Below, one piece after another: positions 18,371 to 27,344 of a stretch of DNA of 64,000 nt. The notes beneath the pieces were generated by a model. That model was not told the origin of the DNA. It saw nothing but the letters and a program-made list of their open reading frames with translations, and searched no databases. The DNA is from Alteromonas macleodii (GTDB taxonomy: Bacteria > Pseudomonadota > Gammaproteobacteria > Enterobacterales > Alteromonadaceae). A program made the translations under genes and the position numbers. How positions within the stretch are numbered: position 1 is the first letter of the stretch; every line of letters begins with the position of its first letter. The DNA lies in contig NZ_LR812090.1 in assembly GCF_903772925.1 (NCBI RefSeq), positions 1,880,333-1,944,332 of the forward strand, given 5' to 3'.

Positions 18371-19951
18371 ATGAACTCCAGACAAATTATTGCGAATGCA
18401 GTTATCGTGGCCCTAGGTGGGTTTATATTTGGATTAGATGCAGCACTTATATCGGGTACCGTTAAGTTCATCACAATGGAATTCGGTTTGAGCGATTTAG
18501 AAATAGGTGCAGTAGTAAGTGCCCCTGGTTTTGGAGTGCTCTTCGCACTTCTTGTGACGGGGCAAATTTGCAATGCTTTTGGTAGACGAACCACTTTACT
18601 TATCATCTCTTTCCTTTACTTGTTTTCTGCAGTTTTTTCTGTAATAGCTTTTTCATTCGAGACATTGGTTGCCGCTAGATTTATCGGCGGATTGGCATTT
18701 ACCTCGTTGTCAGTGGCGGCTATGTATATTGGAGAAGTTGCTCCTCCTCAATGGCGGGGAAAGTTAGTGTCTATGATTCAAATTAACATTGTAGTAGGGC
18801 TATCTGCAGCGTACTTTGCAAACTATGGCATTGTACAATTGAGCAAGTCAGATCTAACTTGGGTTCACGCAATTGCCTTAGACACAGCCACATGGAGATG
18901 GATGCTTGCAGTTGAAATCTTGCCGGCCATCATGTGGTTTATATTGCTCTTTAAAATACCGAGAAGCCCAAGATGGTTGGTAATGCAGGGACGTGATGAT
19001 GAAGCACTACTAGTAATGCAATCGATGATGCCTATGGAGCTGGCGCGTAAAGAACTAGCCAATGTCAGATTGAATCTGCAAAAAGATGGAGGTGCGTCAG
19101 CGAGCGTGAAGGAGTCTTTTAAAATATTATTTTCTAGTCGTGTACGAACAGCTGCATTAGTGGGGGTGACAATAGCAATTGTTCAGCAAATAACAGGTAT
19201 TAATGCCATTATGTTTTACGCTCCAACGGTTTTCGAGCAAGTGGGAATAGGCTCTGATGCAGCATTTCTCCAAGCTGCTATTGTTGGAACTATTAGTGTG
19301 TTTTTTACTGTACTCGCCATTTTACTAATAGATAAGCTAGGTCGGAGACCGCTAATAGTTTGGGGATTGGCATGGGCTGCAATCAGTTTGTTTGCATGTT
19401 ACCTAGGGTTCAGTTCGGCAACTTATGAAGTAAACGAGCAAGCACTACTGCAATTAAAAGGATTTTCCGAGCTGTCTGCACTAAACCAACTTGAAGGCGT
19501 TGTTTACCAGTCGGATATTGCTTTTAAACATGCGCTTCAAGATACAGTTGGAATTGAAGTAGCTAAGCAATTTGAAGGTGAAATTTTGCAAGCCAGCACG
19601 ACTATGAACGGTATCTTAGTGCTGGTGGGTATTTCAAGCTTTATTGCCGCATTTCATTTCTCTATTGGACCTGTTATGTGGGTGCTTTTTTCTGAGATAT
19701 TTCCTACGCGTGTTCGAGGTGTTGCGATACCAGCCTTTGCTCTTATCGCCAGTATCGTTAGCTATTTGGTCCAGCAGTTCTTTCCTTGGCAGTTATCTAA
19801 TATGGGAGCAGCAGATATTTTCTTGTTCTACACGGTATGTGGAGTCGTTGGATTTATTGTGTTGTTTAAATTAATGCCAGAAACCAAAAACAAAAGTATT
19901 GAAGAAATTGAAGCTTTTTTCGCTTCAAAGCAATTGGCGAAAGGGCTGTAA
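18371..19951 (+). CDS. MFS sugar porter (XylE/GLUT-type)
   Basis: This 526-residue, 12-helix protein is of the MFS sugar porter family. Motifs seen are GFIFGLDAALISG in helix 1, FGRRTTLL (loop 2-3), IPRSPRWLV, QQITGINAIMFYAPTVFE in helix 7, DKLGRRPLI (loop 8-9) and the C-terminal PETKNKSIEEIE. Between about residues 349 and 410 there is an unusually long hydrophilic insertion of about 60 residues, probably periplasmic, that ordinary bacterial sugar porters lack. It is first in a tight operon with the KDG kinase (3-nt gap) and GH117. Likely cargo is galactose, AHG or neoagarobiose. Since GH117 shows no export signal, uptake of neoagarobiose before cleavage is plausible. Confidence 0.9.
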   Translation: MNSRQIIANAVIVALGGFIFGLDAALISGTVKFITMEFGLSDLEIGAVVSAPGFGVLFALLVTGQICNAFGRRTTLLIISFLYLFSAVFSVIAFSFETLVAARFIGGLAFTSLSVAAMYIGEVAPPQWRGKLVSMIQINIVVGLSAAYFANYGIVQLSKSDLTWVHAIALDTATWRWMLAVEILPAIMWFILLFKIPRSPRWLVMQGRDDEALLVMQSMMPMELARKELANVRLNLQKDGGASASVKESFKILFSSRVRTAALVGVTIAIVQQITGINAIMFYAPTVFEQVGIGSDAAFLQAAIVGTISVFFTVLAILLIDKLGRRPLIVWGLAWAAISLFACYLGFSSATYEVNEQALLQLKGFSELSALNQLEGVVYQSDIAFKHALQDTVGIEVAKQFEGEILQASTTMNGILVLVGISSFIAAFHFSIGPVMWVLFSEIFPTRVRGVAIPAFALIASIVSYLVQQFFPWQLSNMGAADIFLFYTVCGVVGFIVLFKLMPETKNKSIEEIEAFFASKQLAKGL

Positions 19952-19954
19952 GTT

Positions 19955-20929
19955 ATGCCACAAAATAATCATGGGAAATCATTACTTGCTATTGGTGAGT
20001 GCATGGTCGAGCTTGCTTCATTTGATCACAGTGAAGAGCTATGCCGATTGGGATTTGCGGGGGATACACTCAACGCACTTATCTACGCAAAGCGTTGGGA
20101 TTCTTCTTTGAAATGTGCCTTTTATAGTGCAATAGGGGTAGATAATTTCAGTAATAAAGTGTTGTCTTTTTTTGAGCGACACGAGATCGACGCAGAGTAC
20201 GTCGCTCGCAGTAGAAATAGAAATATTGGTCTATACAGCATAGTAATCGATAGAGAAGGTGAAAGGAGCTTCGATTATTGGAGAGAACAATCAGCTGCCC
20301 GATCGATGATGTCATTACATCAAGCTCGCAATACTGTTATTAAAGATGTTGATATTATTTTTTTCAGCGGTATAGCACTTAGCATTATGTCTGAAAATGA
20401 TAAACAAAACCTCATAGAACTTGTCTCTGCTTGTAAGTCAGGTGGAGTGAAAATTGCGTTTGATCCAAACTATCGACCTGCGATGTGGAGTGGGCATGAT
20501 CATGCAAAGCTTTGGTTTGATAAGGCATATCAACTTTCTGATATTGCACTGCCAGGGCTTGATGACCATCGAGCTGTATATGGTCATGAAAACGTAAACG
20601 ATATTGTAGACCACTTAAATTCCCTTGGTTGCAGAGAGTTTGTAGTAAAGGCTGGAAAGCAAGGAATGTTGGCCTATGTAGATGGCGTATGCGTTTGTCA
20701 GCAACCGTTTAAACCGGAAAAGCAAACCGACACAACCGCTGCCGGAGATTCTTTCGCTGGTGTTTATCTCGCTGCACGCTTAAATGATAAAGATGTCGCA
20801 ACCTCAGTTGCTGCGGCTGATGCCATGGCGCGGCAAGTTGTGCAGTATCACGGTGCCATTGTTCCGCAGGAAAGCACCGAAAAAGCCAAGAACGAATTTA
20901 AACAGCAGTGTGGTAAAGGAGAGTATTAA
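19955..20929 (+). CDS. kdgK: 2-keto-3-deoxygluconate kinase (PfkB family)
   Basis: The 324-residue ribokinase-family enzyme carries [11 protein letters not shown] near the N-terminus and a substrate region with [12 protein letters not shown] (about 105-116), typical of KDG kinases. The C-terminal PfkB motif is [11 protein letters not shown] with catalytic base Asp265. It phosphorylates 2-keto-3-deoxygluconate to KDPG, the entry to the Entner-Doudoroff aldolase. No aldolase gene (eda) lies in the window, so a chromosomal copy elsewhere must finish the route. The stop overlaps the GH117 ATG by one base (TAATG), coupling the last intracellular step with the glycosidase. A galactonate-type KDGal kinase is a possible alternative substrate assignment. 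Confidence 0.88.
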   Translation: MPQNNHGKSLLAIGECMVELASFDHSEELCRLGFAGDTLNALIYAKRWDSSLKCAFYSAIGVDNFSNKVLSFFERHEIDAEYVARSRNRNIGLYSIVIDREGERSFDYWREQSAARSMMSLHQARNTVIKDVDIIFFSGIALSIMSENDKQNLIELVSACKSGGVKIAFDPNYRPAMWSGHDHAKLWFDKAYQLSDIALPGLDDHRAVYGHENVNDIVDHLNSLGCREFVVKAGKQGMLAYVDGVCVCQQPFKPEKQTDTTAAGDSFAGVYLAARLNDKDVATSVAAADAMARQVVQYHGAIVPQESTEKAKNEFKQQCGKGEY

Positions 20930-22005
20930 TGAGTCAACAGTTGAGCTTAGCCACCAAGAGAGCGATAGAAAGGGGGTATGATAAAAAAGGCCCCGAATGG
21001 ATGATTGAGTTTGATGTGTATCCGTTAAAAGGCGATTTTGCATATCAAGAAGGGGTGATTCGTAGAGACCCTTCTTCTATTGTTAAAGTAAACGGTATTT
21101 TTCATTGTTGGTATACTAAAGGTGAGGGTGAAACAGTGGGGTTTGGGTCTTCAAATCTTGAAGACAAGGTATTCCCGTGGGACCTTACAGAAGTTTGGCA
21201 TGCGACGTCGGAAGACGGTGAAACTTGGAAAGAGCAAGGAGTAGCGATATCGAGGGGGGAGCCTGGGTCTTATGATGACCGTGCGGTTTTCACCCCCGAG
21301 ATTTTTGTTGAAAACGATAACTACTACTTGGTCTATCAAAGTGTTAAGACTCCCTATACCAATAGACAGTATGAAGAAATTGCGATAGCACACGCTACAA
21401 GCCCATACGGACCATGGCAAAAGTCACCTGAGCCTATTGTTTCCCCAGCAAAGGATGGTGAGTGGAAAGGGGAAGAGGACAACCGATTCCACGTTGAATC
21501 TAAAGGAAGCTTTGATAGCCATAAGGTTCATGATCCTTGCCTGCTATCTTTCCGAGGAAAGTACTATCTCTATTACAAAGGAGAGACAATGGGGGAGTCG
21601 ATGAATATGGGCGGACGAGAAATAAAGCATGGCGTAGCAATTGCTGAGTCGCCGCTTGGGCCTTACACGAAATCTGAGTTAAACCCAATTTCAAATAGTG
21701 GTCATGAAGTCGTCGTTTGGAATTATAACGGTGGCATCGCGTCCCTATTAACTACCGATGGCCCCGAGAAGAATACGATTCAATTTGCCAATGATGGCCT
21801 TAACTTTGACATCATGGCACATATAAAAGGTGCGCCTGAAGCTATAGGTCTCTATAGGGAGGAGATTGAAAAAAGCAAGGCGCCAGGGTTGAGTTGGGGG
21901 CTATGCCATAAATATGACGCGAGCTGGAATTGGAATTTCATCTGTAGATTTAAGACACGTAAACAAATACTCGATGCTGGTACATTTCAAAACGTTGCAA
22001 GTTGA
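20929..22005 (+). CDS. GH117 alpha-1,3-(3,6-anhydro)-L-galactosidase (neoagarobiose hydrolase)
   Basis: The 358-residue five-bladed propeller enzyme is of family GH117. Candidate catalytic acids are Asp47 (RRDPSS) and Asp202 (VHDPCLL). Their 155-residue spacing equals that of the two catalytic Asp residues I recall for Zobellia AhgA (97 and 252). His259 ([12 protein letters not shown]) is the likely third residue. The enzyme removes 3,6-anhydro-L-galactose from the non-reducing end of neoagaro-oligosaccharides, giving AHG and galactose. There is no signal peptide, so cleavage should be cytoplasmic, directly feeding the AHG dehydrogenase. It is the last gene of the MFS-kdgK-GH117 operon and ends before a strong hairpin. 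Confidence 0.9.
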   Translation: MSQQLSLATKRAIERGYDKKGPEWMIEFDVYPLKGDFAYQEGVIRRDPSSIVKVNGIFHCWYTKGEGETVGFGSSNLEDKVFPWDLTEVWHATSEDGETWKEQGVAISRGEPGSYDDRAVFTPEIFVENDNYYLVYQSVKTPYTNRQYEEIAIAHATSPYGPWQKSPEPIVSPAKDGEWKGEEDNRFHVESKGSFDSHKVHDPCLLSFRGKYYLYYKGETMGESMNMGGREIKHGVAIAESPLGPYTKSELNPISNSGHEVVVWNYNGGIASLLTTDGPEKNTIQFANDGLNFDIMAHIKGAPEAIGLYREEIEKSKAPGLSWGLCHKYDASWNWNFICRFKTRKQILDAGTFQNVAS

Positions 22006-22022
22006 ATAAAATAACAATTCAT

Positions 22023-22058
22023 CTTTGCCTAAACGTTTTTTCTATAATTTAGGCAAAG
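22023..22058 (+). terminator. Hairpin at the end of the MFS-kdgK-GH117 operon
   Basis: An 11-bp perfect inverted repeat CTTTGCCTAAA / TTTAGGCAAAG encloses a 14-nt T-rich loop, 17 nt past the GH117 stop. There is no clean T-run after the stem, so it may stabilise the 3' end or terminate weakly. Confidence 0.55.
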
Positions 22059-22356
22059 TCTAATCCTTTAACGAGGAAATTATTTAAAGAGGTGGGCTTA
22101 GTGGCGTTGAAATTGAAAACCGTATAGCGCCGCTATTCCCGTTAGGCTTTATCAAATTTTTAATTTGGTTTTTTATTACGAGGGGAAACCTCTGTTTTTA
22201 TAAAGGTATCATGCCAAATCGGCCAACGTCTCTTGGAATTCTCGCAACTCTTAATTGCTACAATTAAAAGTGTAATAAAAAGTTTTTCAGATATAAGATG
22301 ATGAGTAGTTACATATTCATTACCTGCTAACGAACCAACCAGAAACCTGAGTCCGC
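22059..22356. other. Intergenic region without detectable genes
   Basis: About 300 nt of AT-rich sequence lie between the agar operon end and the converging flavin-barrel gene. I see no open frame with a ribosome-binding site, no repeat shared with the rest of the window and no integrase or tRNA-like element that would explain the boundary of the agar locus. Confidence 0.4.
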
Positions 22357-23364
22357 TTATTTCCAGTCGCCCGTTTTTAGTGCGTGGGGGGACATGTCTG
22401 TGATTTCATGGGAGTAGGGATACACACCCGAAATATGCGTTACCGAGAGCACAGAAAGAGACACAAAGCGCTCTGCACCCTCAAATTCCGTTATATTAGG
22501 CTCGAGCGATTCGACACTTGCCTTTGCTTTAATAAAAAGAAGATCGCCTGTTTCATTGTCCCAAAAACACAAACCTACGCGTGGGTCTAGTAGGATGTTG
22601 CCCAAAGTATTAAAGAACTTATTCCCGCTAAAATCAGGGAAGGTTATTGTATTTCCTTTCACGTTAACAAAGCCTGCTTTGCCCCCTCTGTGAGATACGT
22701 CCAAGCCTTCGTTTGCTTCTTGTCCCAGAGAACTATGCCGTGAAGCAATAAAAAATGTCTCAGCGCTTTCTATTATTGTACGAACCCTGGTGTCGATTAC
22801 GTTTGTTGTGGTAGTGGCCATATTAACATTGCAAGACGCGTTACTCTCTGGCTGCACACCTATGGCAAGACGTCGCCTTTTTGTCGTGTTTCGTTTATGA
22901 ATATACTGAGGGCAGTTACCGAAACTTTGATCTACTAATATCGTAAGGTTGCCGTTATTCGCGTGGTTTATCGTACCGTTTAGTCGATTTCTTCGCCTTG
23001 TTGCATATTCAATTCCGACTATACCCACTTTGCTTCCTGAAATCACGTCGAGATCTAACGCACCCAGCATCATGTTCCATACTTGTACTTGAAGGCTAAA
23101 GCGCAATTGGGTGGGCGAGGGACTTTCTATGAAATCTCCTTCTCCCCACACAGGAACGGCTACAGGGTAGCCTTCGTCATTTACCAAGGCTAAAACGGTG
23201 AACGGGCTAGAAGTAAAGAAAAGCCTATGCTGCTCTGGCATGTAGCTACGGATGAATCCCTTGGTTCGCTCGCCTATTTCCTTATCAATACCGAGTTTCT
23301 TTTGCAGAGCAATTTCACCATGGTGAAACGCAGGGTTTATTGACGGTAGCCTAGGTAGTGACAT
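22357..23364 (-). CDS. Pyridoxamine 5'-phosphate oxidase-like flavin-barrel protein (two-domain)
   Basis: The 335-residue protein resembles the larger PNPOx-like split-barrel proteins. The N-terminal part reads RSYMPEQHRLFFTSSPFTVLALVNDEGYPVAVPVWGE. The second half has FIASRHSSLGQEANEGLDVSHRGGKAGFVNV and the PDFSGNKFFNTLGNILLDPRVGL block. These are typical FMN-binding barrel elements. It starts with a strong AGGAGG site and follows the GST gene by 9 nt. Homologues often sit beside GST or ferredoxin-reductase genes, with roles in detoxification or redox inferred only. It is not classical PdxH. Confidence 0.75.
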   Translation of the reverse strand: MSLPRLPSINPAFHHGEIALQKKLGIDKEIGERTKGFIRSYMPEQHRLFFTSSPFTVLALVNDEGYPVAVPVWGEGDFIESPSPTQLRFSLQVQVWNMMLGALDLDVISGSKVGIVGIEYATRRRNRLNGTINHANNGNLTILVDQSFGNCPQYIHKRNTTKRRRLAIGVQPESNASCNVNMATTTTNVIDTRVRTIIESAETFFIASRHSSLGQEANEGLDVSHRGGKAGFVNVKGNTITFPDFSGNKFFNTLGNILLDPRVGLCFWDNETGDLLFIKAKASVESLEPNITEFEGAERFVSLSVLSVTHISGVYPYSHEITDMSPHALKTGDWK

Positions 23365-23373
23365 AGCAACCTC

Positions 23374-24036
23374 CTAATTTCGAGCTGGAGCAATATCAGA
23401 TGATGGCATTGGAACAAAGCCGTTTAAGCTCTCGATAGCCTTTAGCCATTCAGTTATGCGAGGGTGCTTTTCCAGCGATATGCCACCTTCAGGGGCGTGA
23501 GCCATGTAAGAATACATAGCGATATCTGCGGCGGTGACGTGATGACCTACTAGAAAAACACTTTTCGAATGCAATAAATGCGCTTCGATGTTTTCTAGCA
23601 ATGTAGCGCTGGTGGCAAGTACAGTGGGAACATGAACTGTTGCGCCAAACACGTATTCTAATCGCGCGGCAGCGGGCCCTTTAGCAAGTTCACCTGCTGA
23701 AACCGAGAGCCAACGTTGAATAAGCGCTTTTTCTTTGGCACTTTTTCCTAACCAATAATCGCTGTCTGCATATGCGTTGATCAAATAAACCAAGATGGCA
23801 TTAGAGTCAGCCAAAGTGATATCGCCGTCAGTTATCACGGGGACTTGTTTGAAAACGTTAAGTACACTAAAACGCTCACTTTTGTGCTCGCCACTGGCCA
23901 TGTCAGGTTCAACGGTTATAAAAGGAATGGCGTTGAGCGCCATAAATAGCGAAACTTTATGACAGTGGCCAGACTTAGGGTTTTGAATCAAAGTTATAGG
24001 GTGTTGGGGCTTAACTTTATTTATTTGGTGCGTCAT
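23374..24036 (-). CDS. Glutathione S-transferase family protein
   Basis: The 220-residue protein has an N-terminal thioredoxin-fold GST domain: NPKSGHCHKVSLFMALNAI, the cis-Pro region KQVPVITDG, and the glutathione-binding LADSNAILVYL with the Glu/Asp-Ser pair. The helical C-terminal domain has HVTAADIAMYSYMAH, the N-capping box of GSTs. It is cytoplasmic and probably conjugates or reduces an electrophile with glutathione. It lies second in the DUF1348-GST-flavin-barrel operon, which is divergent from a LysR gene, so it is likely controlled by that regulator. Confidence 0.85.
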   Translation of the reverse strand: MTHQINKVKPQHPITLIQNPKSGHCHKVSLFMALNAIPFITVEPDMASGEHKSERFSVLNVFKQVPVITDGDITLADSNAILVYLINAYADSDYWLGKSAKEKALIQRWLSVSAGELAKGPAAARLEYVFGATVHVPTVLATSATLLENIEAHLLHSKSVFLVGHHVTAADIAMYSYMAHAPEGGISLEKHPRITEWLKAIESLNGFVPMPSSDIAPARN

Positions 24037-24088
24037 GGGATATTTCTCACAATAGGCATAGTTAGATTAATGTCGTCACTGAACTTGT

Positions 24089-24550
24089 TTATAGTTCAAG
24101 CTCCGACAGTGAAGGAAAGTCATCGGGGCGTCGGTCACCATCCCAGGTAAATTTTCTATCACCCTCAGCAATAGGATGTTCGTTAATACTGGCTATACGC
24201 TTTTCCATTAGCCCTTCCGGGTTAAACTGCCAATTTTCGTTGCCGTAAGCTCTGAACCATTGTCCAGAATCGTTTTTGTACTCATAGGCAAAGCGCACCG
24301 CAATGCGGTTTGAGCCATATGTCCATAGCTCTTTTACCAGTTTATAATTGAGCTCTTTGTTCCACTTTCGCGTTAAAAAACTTACTATTTGAGCTCGCCC
24401 TTCAATGAACTCTGCGCGGTTACGCCAGCTACAGTCAAAGGTATAAGCACCCGCAACTTTTACTGGGTCTTTACTGTTCCAAGCGTCTTCAGCAAGGCGC
24501 ACTTTTTGCGCTGCGGTTTCAAGTGAAAATGGTGGTGTTGGCGCTCTCAT
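24089..24550 (-). CDS. DUF1348 (NTF2-like) protein
   Basis: The 153-residue protein matches the DUF1348 group of SnoaL/NTF2-like folds: [63 protein letters not shown] and the ending RRPDDFPSL. The cone fold is usually a small ligand-binding or enzyme scaffold; the function is unknown. It is first in the operon with GST and the flavin-barrel protein, directly divergent from the LysR regulator. Confidence 0.82.
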   Translation of the reverse strand: MRAPTPPFSLETAAQKVRLAEDAWNSKDPVKVAGAYTFDCSWRNRAEFIEGRAQIVSFLTRKWNKELNYKLVKELWTYGSNRIAVRFAYEYKNDSGQWFRAYGNENWQFNPEGLMEKRIASINEHPIAEGDRKFTWDGDRRPDDFPSLSELEL

Positions 24551-24610
24551 AAATGTCTCCTCGTGTTATCGGTCTGTGGTTTATCAATATTGTTTGAATT
24601 GAAAGTGCGA

Positions 24611-24632
24611 ATTAGCTTATGGAAATACTAAT
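24611..24632. promoter_or_regulatory. Candidate LysR-type binding site
   Basis: ATTAG and CTAAT form a 5-bp inverted repeat with a 12-nt spacer in the 144-nt region between the divergent DUF1348 and LysR genes. Position and T-N11-A character suit a LysR-family recognition site. The repeat is short and could be chance in AT-rich sequence. Confidence 0.3.
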
Positions 24633-24694
24633 GCTTTCTTTTTGTTTAATAATTGGCTATTTTTAAAATTCATAATTTCAAATAGTGAAATAAT

Positions 24695-25600
24695 ATGGAT
24701 AAGCTTTTGTGCATGAGAGTGTTTGTCGAGGCGGCTAAATCGGGTAGCTTTGTAGGGGCTGCAGATGCATTGTCAATGTCAGCGCCTGCAGTTACTCGCT
24801 GTATTGCACATTTGGAATCTCAATTAAATACAAGGCTTTTTCATCGCACAACACGGCAAATAAAGCTGAGCGAAGTGGGAGAGCATTACTTAAGTCATGC
24901 CTCGCGTATTTTGACCGACATTGAACAAAGTGAAGCTGCGGTATCTGGCTTAGATCTCGCGCCACAAGGTGAACTCAATATAACTGCGCCTATATTATTC
25001 GGAGAGCGTTACATAACGCCGATTATTTCTCAGTTCCTGAAGGATTACCCTAATATTTCAATTAACGGTCATTTTCACGATGATGTCGTGAATTTGATTG
25101 ATAATAATATTGATGTAGCAATTCGAATTGGTAAGCCGAAAGATTCATCGCTTTATGGTGTTACTGTTGGGTATGTAAGGCGCGTAACCTGCGCAGCACC
25201 TGCTTACTTAGAAAGCAGCGGGCCCATCAAGAAACCGGAAGATTTAAAACAGCATAGCATTTTGTTTCCTACAAGATTCAACGAACCTGTCGTATGGACC
25301 TACCACAAAGGCGGCATAGCTATACCCATTAAGCTTACACCTCGCTTCCAGTCTAACCAAAATAGAGCGGCAATTAATGCAGCAAAAGATGGCGTAGGTA
25401 TTGTACGGCTTATGTCTTACCAAGTTGCTGATGCGCTTAAAAGTGGTGAATTGGTTAGCTTGTTAGAAGATGTGGAAGATAACAAGTTGCCTATTCAAGT
25501 GGTGAGTGTTGAAGGACGAAAAAACCTCACCAAAATTAAAACCTTCATCGACTATGTAAAGGCCGGATTAGCAAACAATGAATATCTTAACCCTAAGTGA
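24695..25600 (+). CDS. LysR-family transcriptional regulator
   Basis: The 301-residue protein has an N-terminal winged helix (about residues 1-60) reading MRVFVEAAKSGSFVGAADALSMSAPAVTRCIAHLESQLNTRLFHRTTRQIKLSEVGEHYL, a textbook LysR domain. A substrate-binding domain follows. It belongs to the DsdC/YafC-like group often found divergent from GST and oxidoreductase genes. It probably controls the DUF1348-GST-flavin-barrel operon and itself. The effector is unknown. It is separate from the agar locus and carries no feature linking it to the TTGTTAACAA sites. Confidence 0.92.
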   Translation: MDKLLCMRVFVEAAKSGSFVGAADALSMSAPAVTRCIAHLESQLNTRLFHRTTRQIKLSEVGEHYLSHASRILTDIEQSEAAVSGLDLAPQGELNITAPILFGERYITPIISQFLKDYPNISINGHFHDDVVNLIDNNIDVAIRIGKPKDSSLYGVTVGYVRRVTCAAPAYLESSGPIKKPEDLKQHSILFPTRFNEPVVWTYHKGGIAIPIKLTPRFQSNQNRAAINAAKDGVGIVRLMSYQVADALKSGELVSLLEDVEDNKLPIQVVSVEGRKNLTKIKTFIDYVKAGLANNEYLNPK

Positions 25601-25836
25601 GCATTCAAAAAGTTAGGGGGAATTGCGATAGGGGATGTTGCTTATCATTACAAAATAAAACTGTTGTGCTAATCCAAAACAATTCTGTTTAATGTGAGCT
25701 TGATACGCTTTGTGAGTAAATAGCAATGGGTTACACTACGGCAGGTCATAGCTTTAGTCTTTTACTATTGCGCTTTTAACACCACAAGTTAATGTGCGCC
25801 ATAAAAACGTTAATAATAGAAATTCATCGGGGTAAC

Positions 25837-26301
25837 ATGGTTTCTTGGCAATCACTTACATTTAATGAACTTACAAACCATCAACTTTTCGACCTGCTTA
25901 AGCTGCGAGTCGATGTCTTTGTTGTTGAACAAAACTGCCCCTATCCGGAATTAGATGAAAAAGACCGCCATTCGCAAACCCATCACTTTATGGGTTTTGA
26001 AAATAATCAACTTGTGGCATGTGCACGATTACTTGGTAAAGGGGTTAGTTATCCATCGGTAAGCATAGGCCGTGTGGCGACCAGTGAAGCCTTTCGGGGG
26101 AAAGGAGCGGGTAAAGCCCTTATGTGTGAAGCCATTAAGCACTGTGAGTCGCTGTGGCCGGGGTGTGATATTGAAATTGGTGCGCAAGAGTATTTAAAAC
26201 GCTTTTATGAAAGTTTTGGTTTTGAAGCCACATCAACGATGTACTTGGAAGATGACATCCCTCACATAGATATGAAAAGACTAGGCACAGCAAAAGCTTA
26301 G
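25837..26301 (+). CDS. elaA: GNAT acetyltransferase, ElaA-like
   Basis: About 154 residues. The motifs LLKLRVDVFVVEQNCPYPELDEKDRHSQTHH and IGRVATSEAFRGKGAGKALM are those of the ElaA branch of GNAT enzymes; R-G-K-G-A-G-K is the acetyl-CoA pyrophosphate loop. The frame is open upstream to 25792, but ATG 25837 (MVSWQS) has a GGGG ribosome-binding site and matches the family N-terminus. The substrate is unknown. It stands alone between the LysR gene and a convergent HAD gene. Confidence 0.85.
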   Translation: MVSWQSLTFNELTNHQLFDLLKLRVDVFVVEQNCPYPELDEKDRHSQTHHFMGFENNQLVACARLLGKGVSYPSVSIGRVATSEAFRGKGAGKALMCEAIKHCESLWPGCDIEIGAQEYLKRFYESFGFEATSTMYLEDDIPHIDMKRLGTAKA

Positions 26302-26452
26302 CTCTATAACTAGCTCAAAAAGTCGGTTGGCATAACCTTATAGCTTTGGAACAGACGTATAGCCAAAGTATTAAGCAATATTATTTACCCATGCCAACCG
26401 ATAAGCGGTGCTTTTAAATGCACCTAGAATTCATCAATCAAGACCCGAATGC

Positions 26453-27262
26453 TTACTTCGCCTTCGGTAATTGAGATACCAGCTCATCTAGCCCGCTCAC
26501 TACAGTGTCAGGCGATAGCGCTAAAGGATAGAGTACTTTGCCCGGTCGAGCGATAAACGCAGCTTGCCAGCCGGCCTGTTTAGCCCCAGCAATGTCCCAG
26601 CCGTGAGCCGCAACTAACATAGCGTCTTCTGCTTCTATGCCCATTTTTTCAATAGCCCATTCATAAGTGCGTGTATCTGGTTTATACAAGTTAATATCTT
26701 CAACGCTAAGTCGCTCATCGAAGTAAGAAAGTAGGTCTGCATTTTTAAACTGTGTATACACGCCTTTATTAGAGGAATTGGTAAGGCTCACCAGTTTATA
26801 GCCCTTGTCTTTTAACGCCTGCAAGCCATCACGTACGTCTGGGTGTGGGGGAAGGTTTCGCAAAGGCGTAACAATTGCCGTTTTAGCCTGCTCTTTGGTT
26901 AATTCAATACCTTCAATTTCAGCGACCATCAATAGTGAGGCAACGCCAATCTCTCCAAAGGTATGGAAGCGACCAGTGGTTGAGTCGACCAGCGAGTGAT
27001 GCAGCATGGTTGAGAACCAAAGCGGTAACAAATCGTCTCGCCCTCCTAATGCTTCACCCACCGAGCTGCGCATGGCGGTAAGGTCAAGAAGGGTCTCGTT
27101 TACATCAAAAAAGATAACTTTGGGCGCGCGCAGTTCTTTCTTTTCAACCTGCATTGCATCGGTATTTCCTGTTTGCGCAAAAACAGGTGATGACAGAAGA
27201 CCTAGGCCTAAAGCGGTTGCACAACATATCCGTGATAGTAATGATGAAGGTGAACGAGCCAT
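26453..27262 (-). CDS. HAD superfamily hydrolase, haloacid dehalogenase type II-like, exported
   Basis: The 269-residue protein starts with a clear signal peptide (SRICCATALGLGLLSSPVFA-QTG). The HAD core follows with FFDVNETLLD (nucleophile Asp), LTNSSNKG, KPDTRTYEWA and AAHGWDIAGAKQAGW. Sequence and length fit the haloacid dehalogenase type II group. By my recollection of L-DEX, the Ser/Asn that shape the dehalogenase pocket (SSNAWD) are replaced here by AAHGWD. True dehalogenase activity is therefore uncertain and a phosphatase or other hydrolase is possible. Export of such an enzyme is unusual. It is monocistronic. Confidence 0.75.
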   Translation of the reverse strand: MARSPSSLLSRICCATALGLGLLSSPVFAQTGNTDAMQVEKKELRAPKVIFFDVNETLLDLTAMRSSVGEALGGRDDLLPLWFSTMLHHSLVDSTTGRFHTFGEIGVASLLMVAEIEGIELTKEQAKTAIVTPLRNLPPHPDVRDGLQALKDKGYKLVSLTNSSNKGVYTQFKNADLLSYFDERLSVEDINLYKPDTRTYEWAIEKMGIEAEDAMLVAAHGWDIAGAKQAGWQAAFIARPGKVLYPLALSPDTVVSGLDELVSQLPKAK

Positions 27263-27344
27263 GATTATCCTTAATTAAGATTTGAACGAGTGTTCAAAAT
27301 AGGATGAATAGGGTCTAAATGCAATAGTTGATGAGACGAAATGA

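Noticed and set aside
10273..22005. Carrageenan (D-AHG) interpretation of the locus
   Set aside because: GH50 and GH117 motifs are those of agar enzymes, and no GH16/GH82/GH127/GH129 carrageenan enzyme is present.
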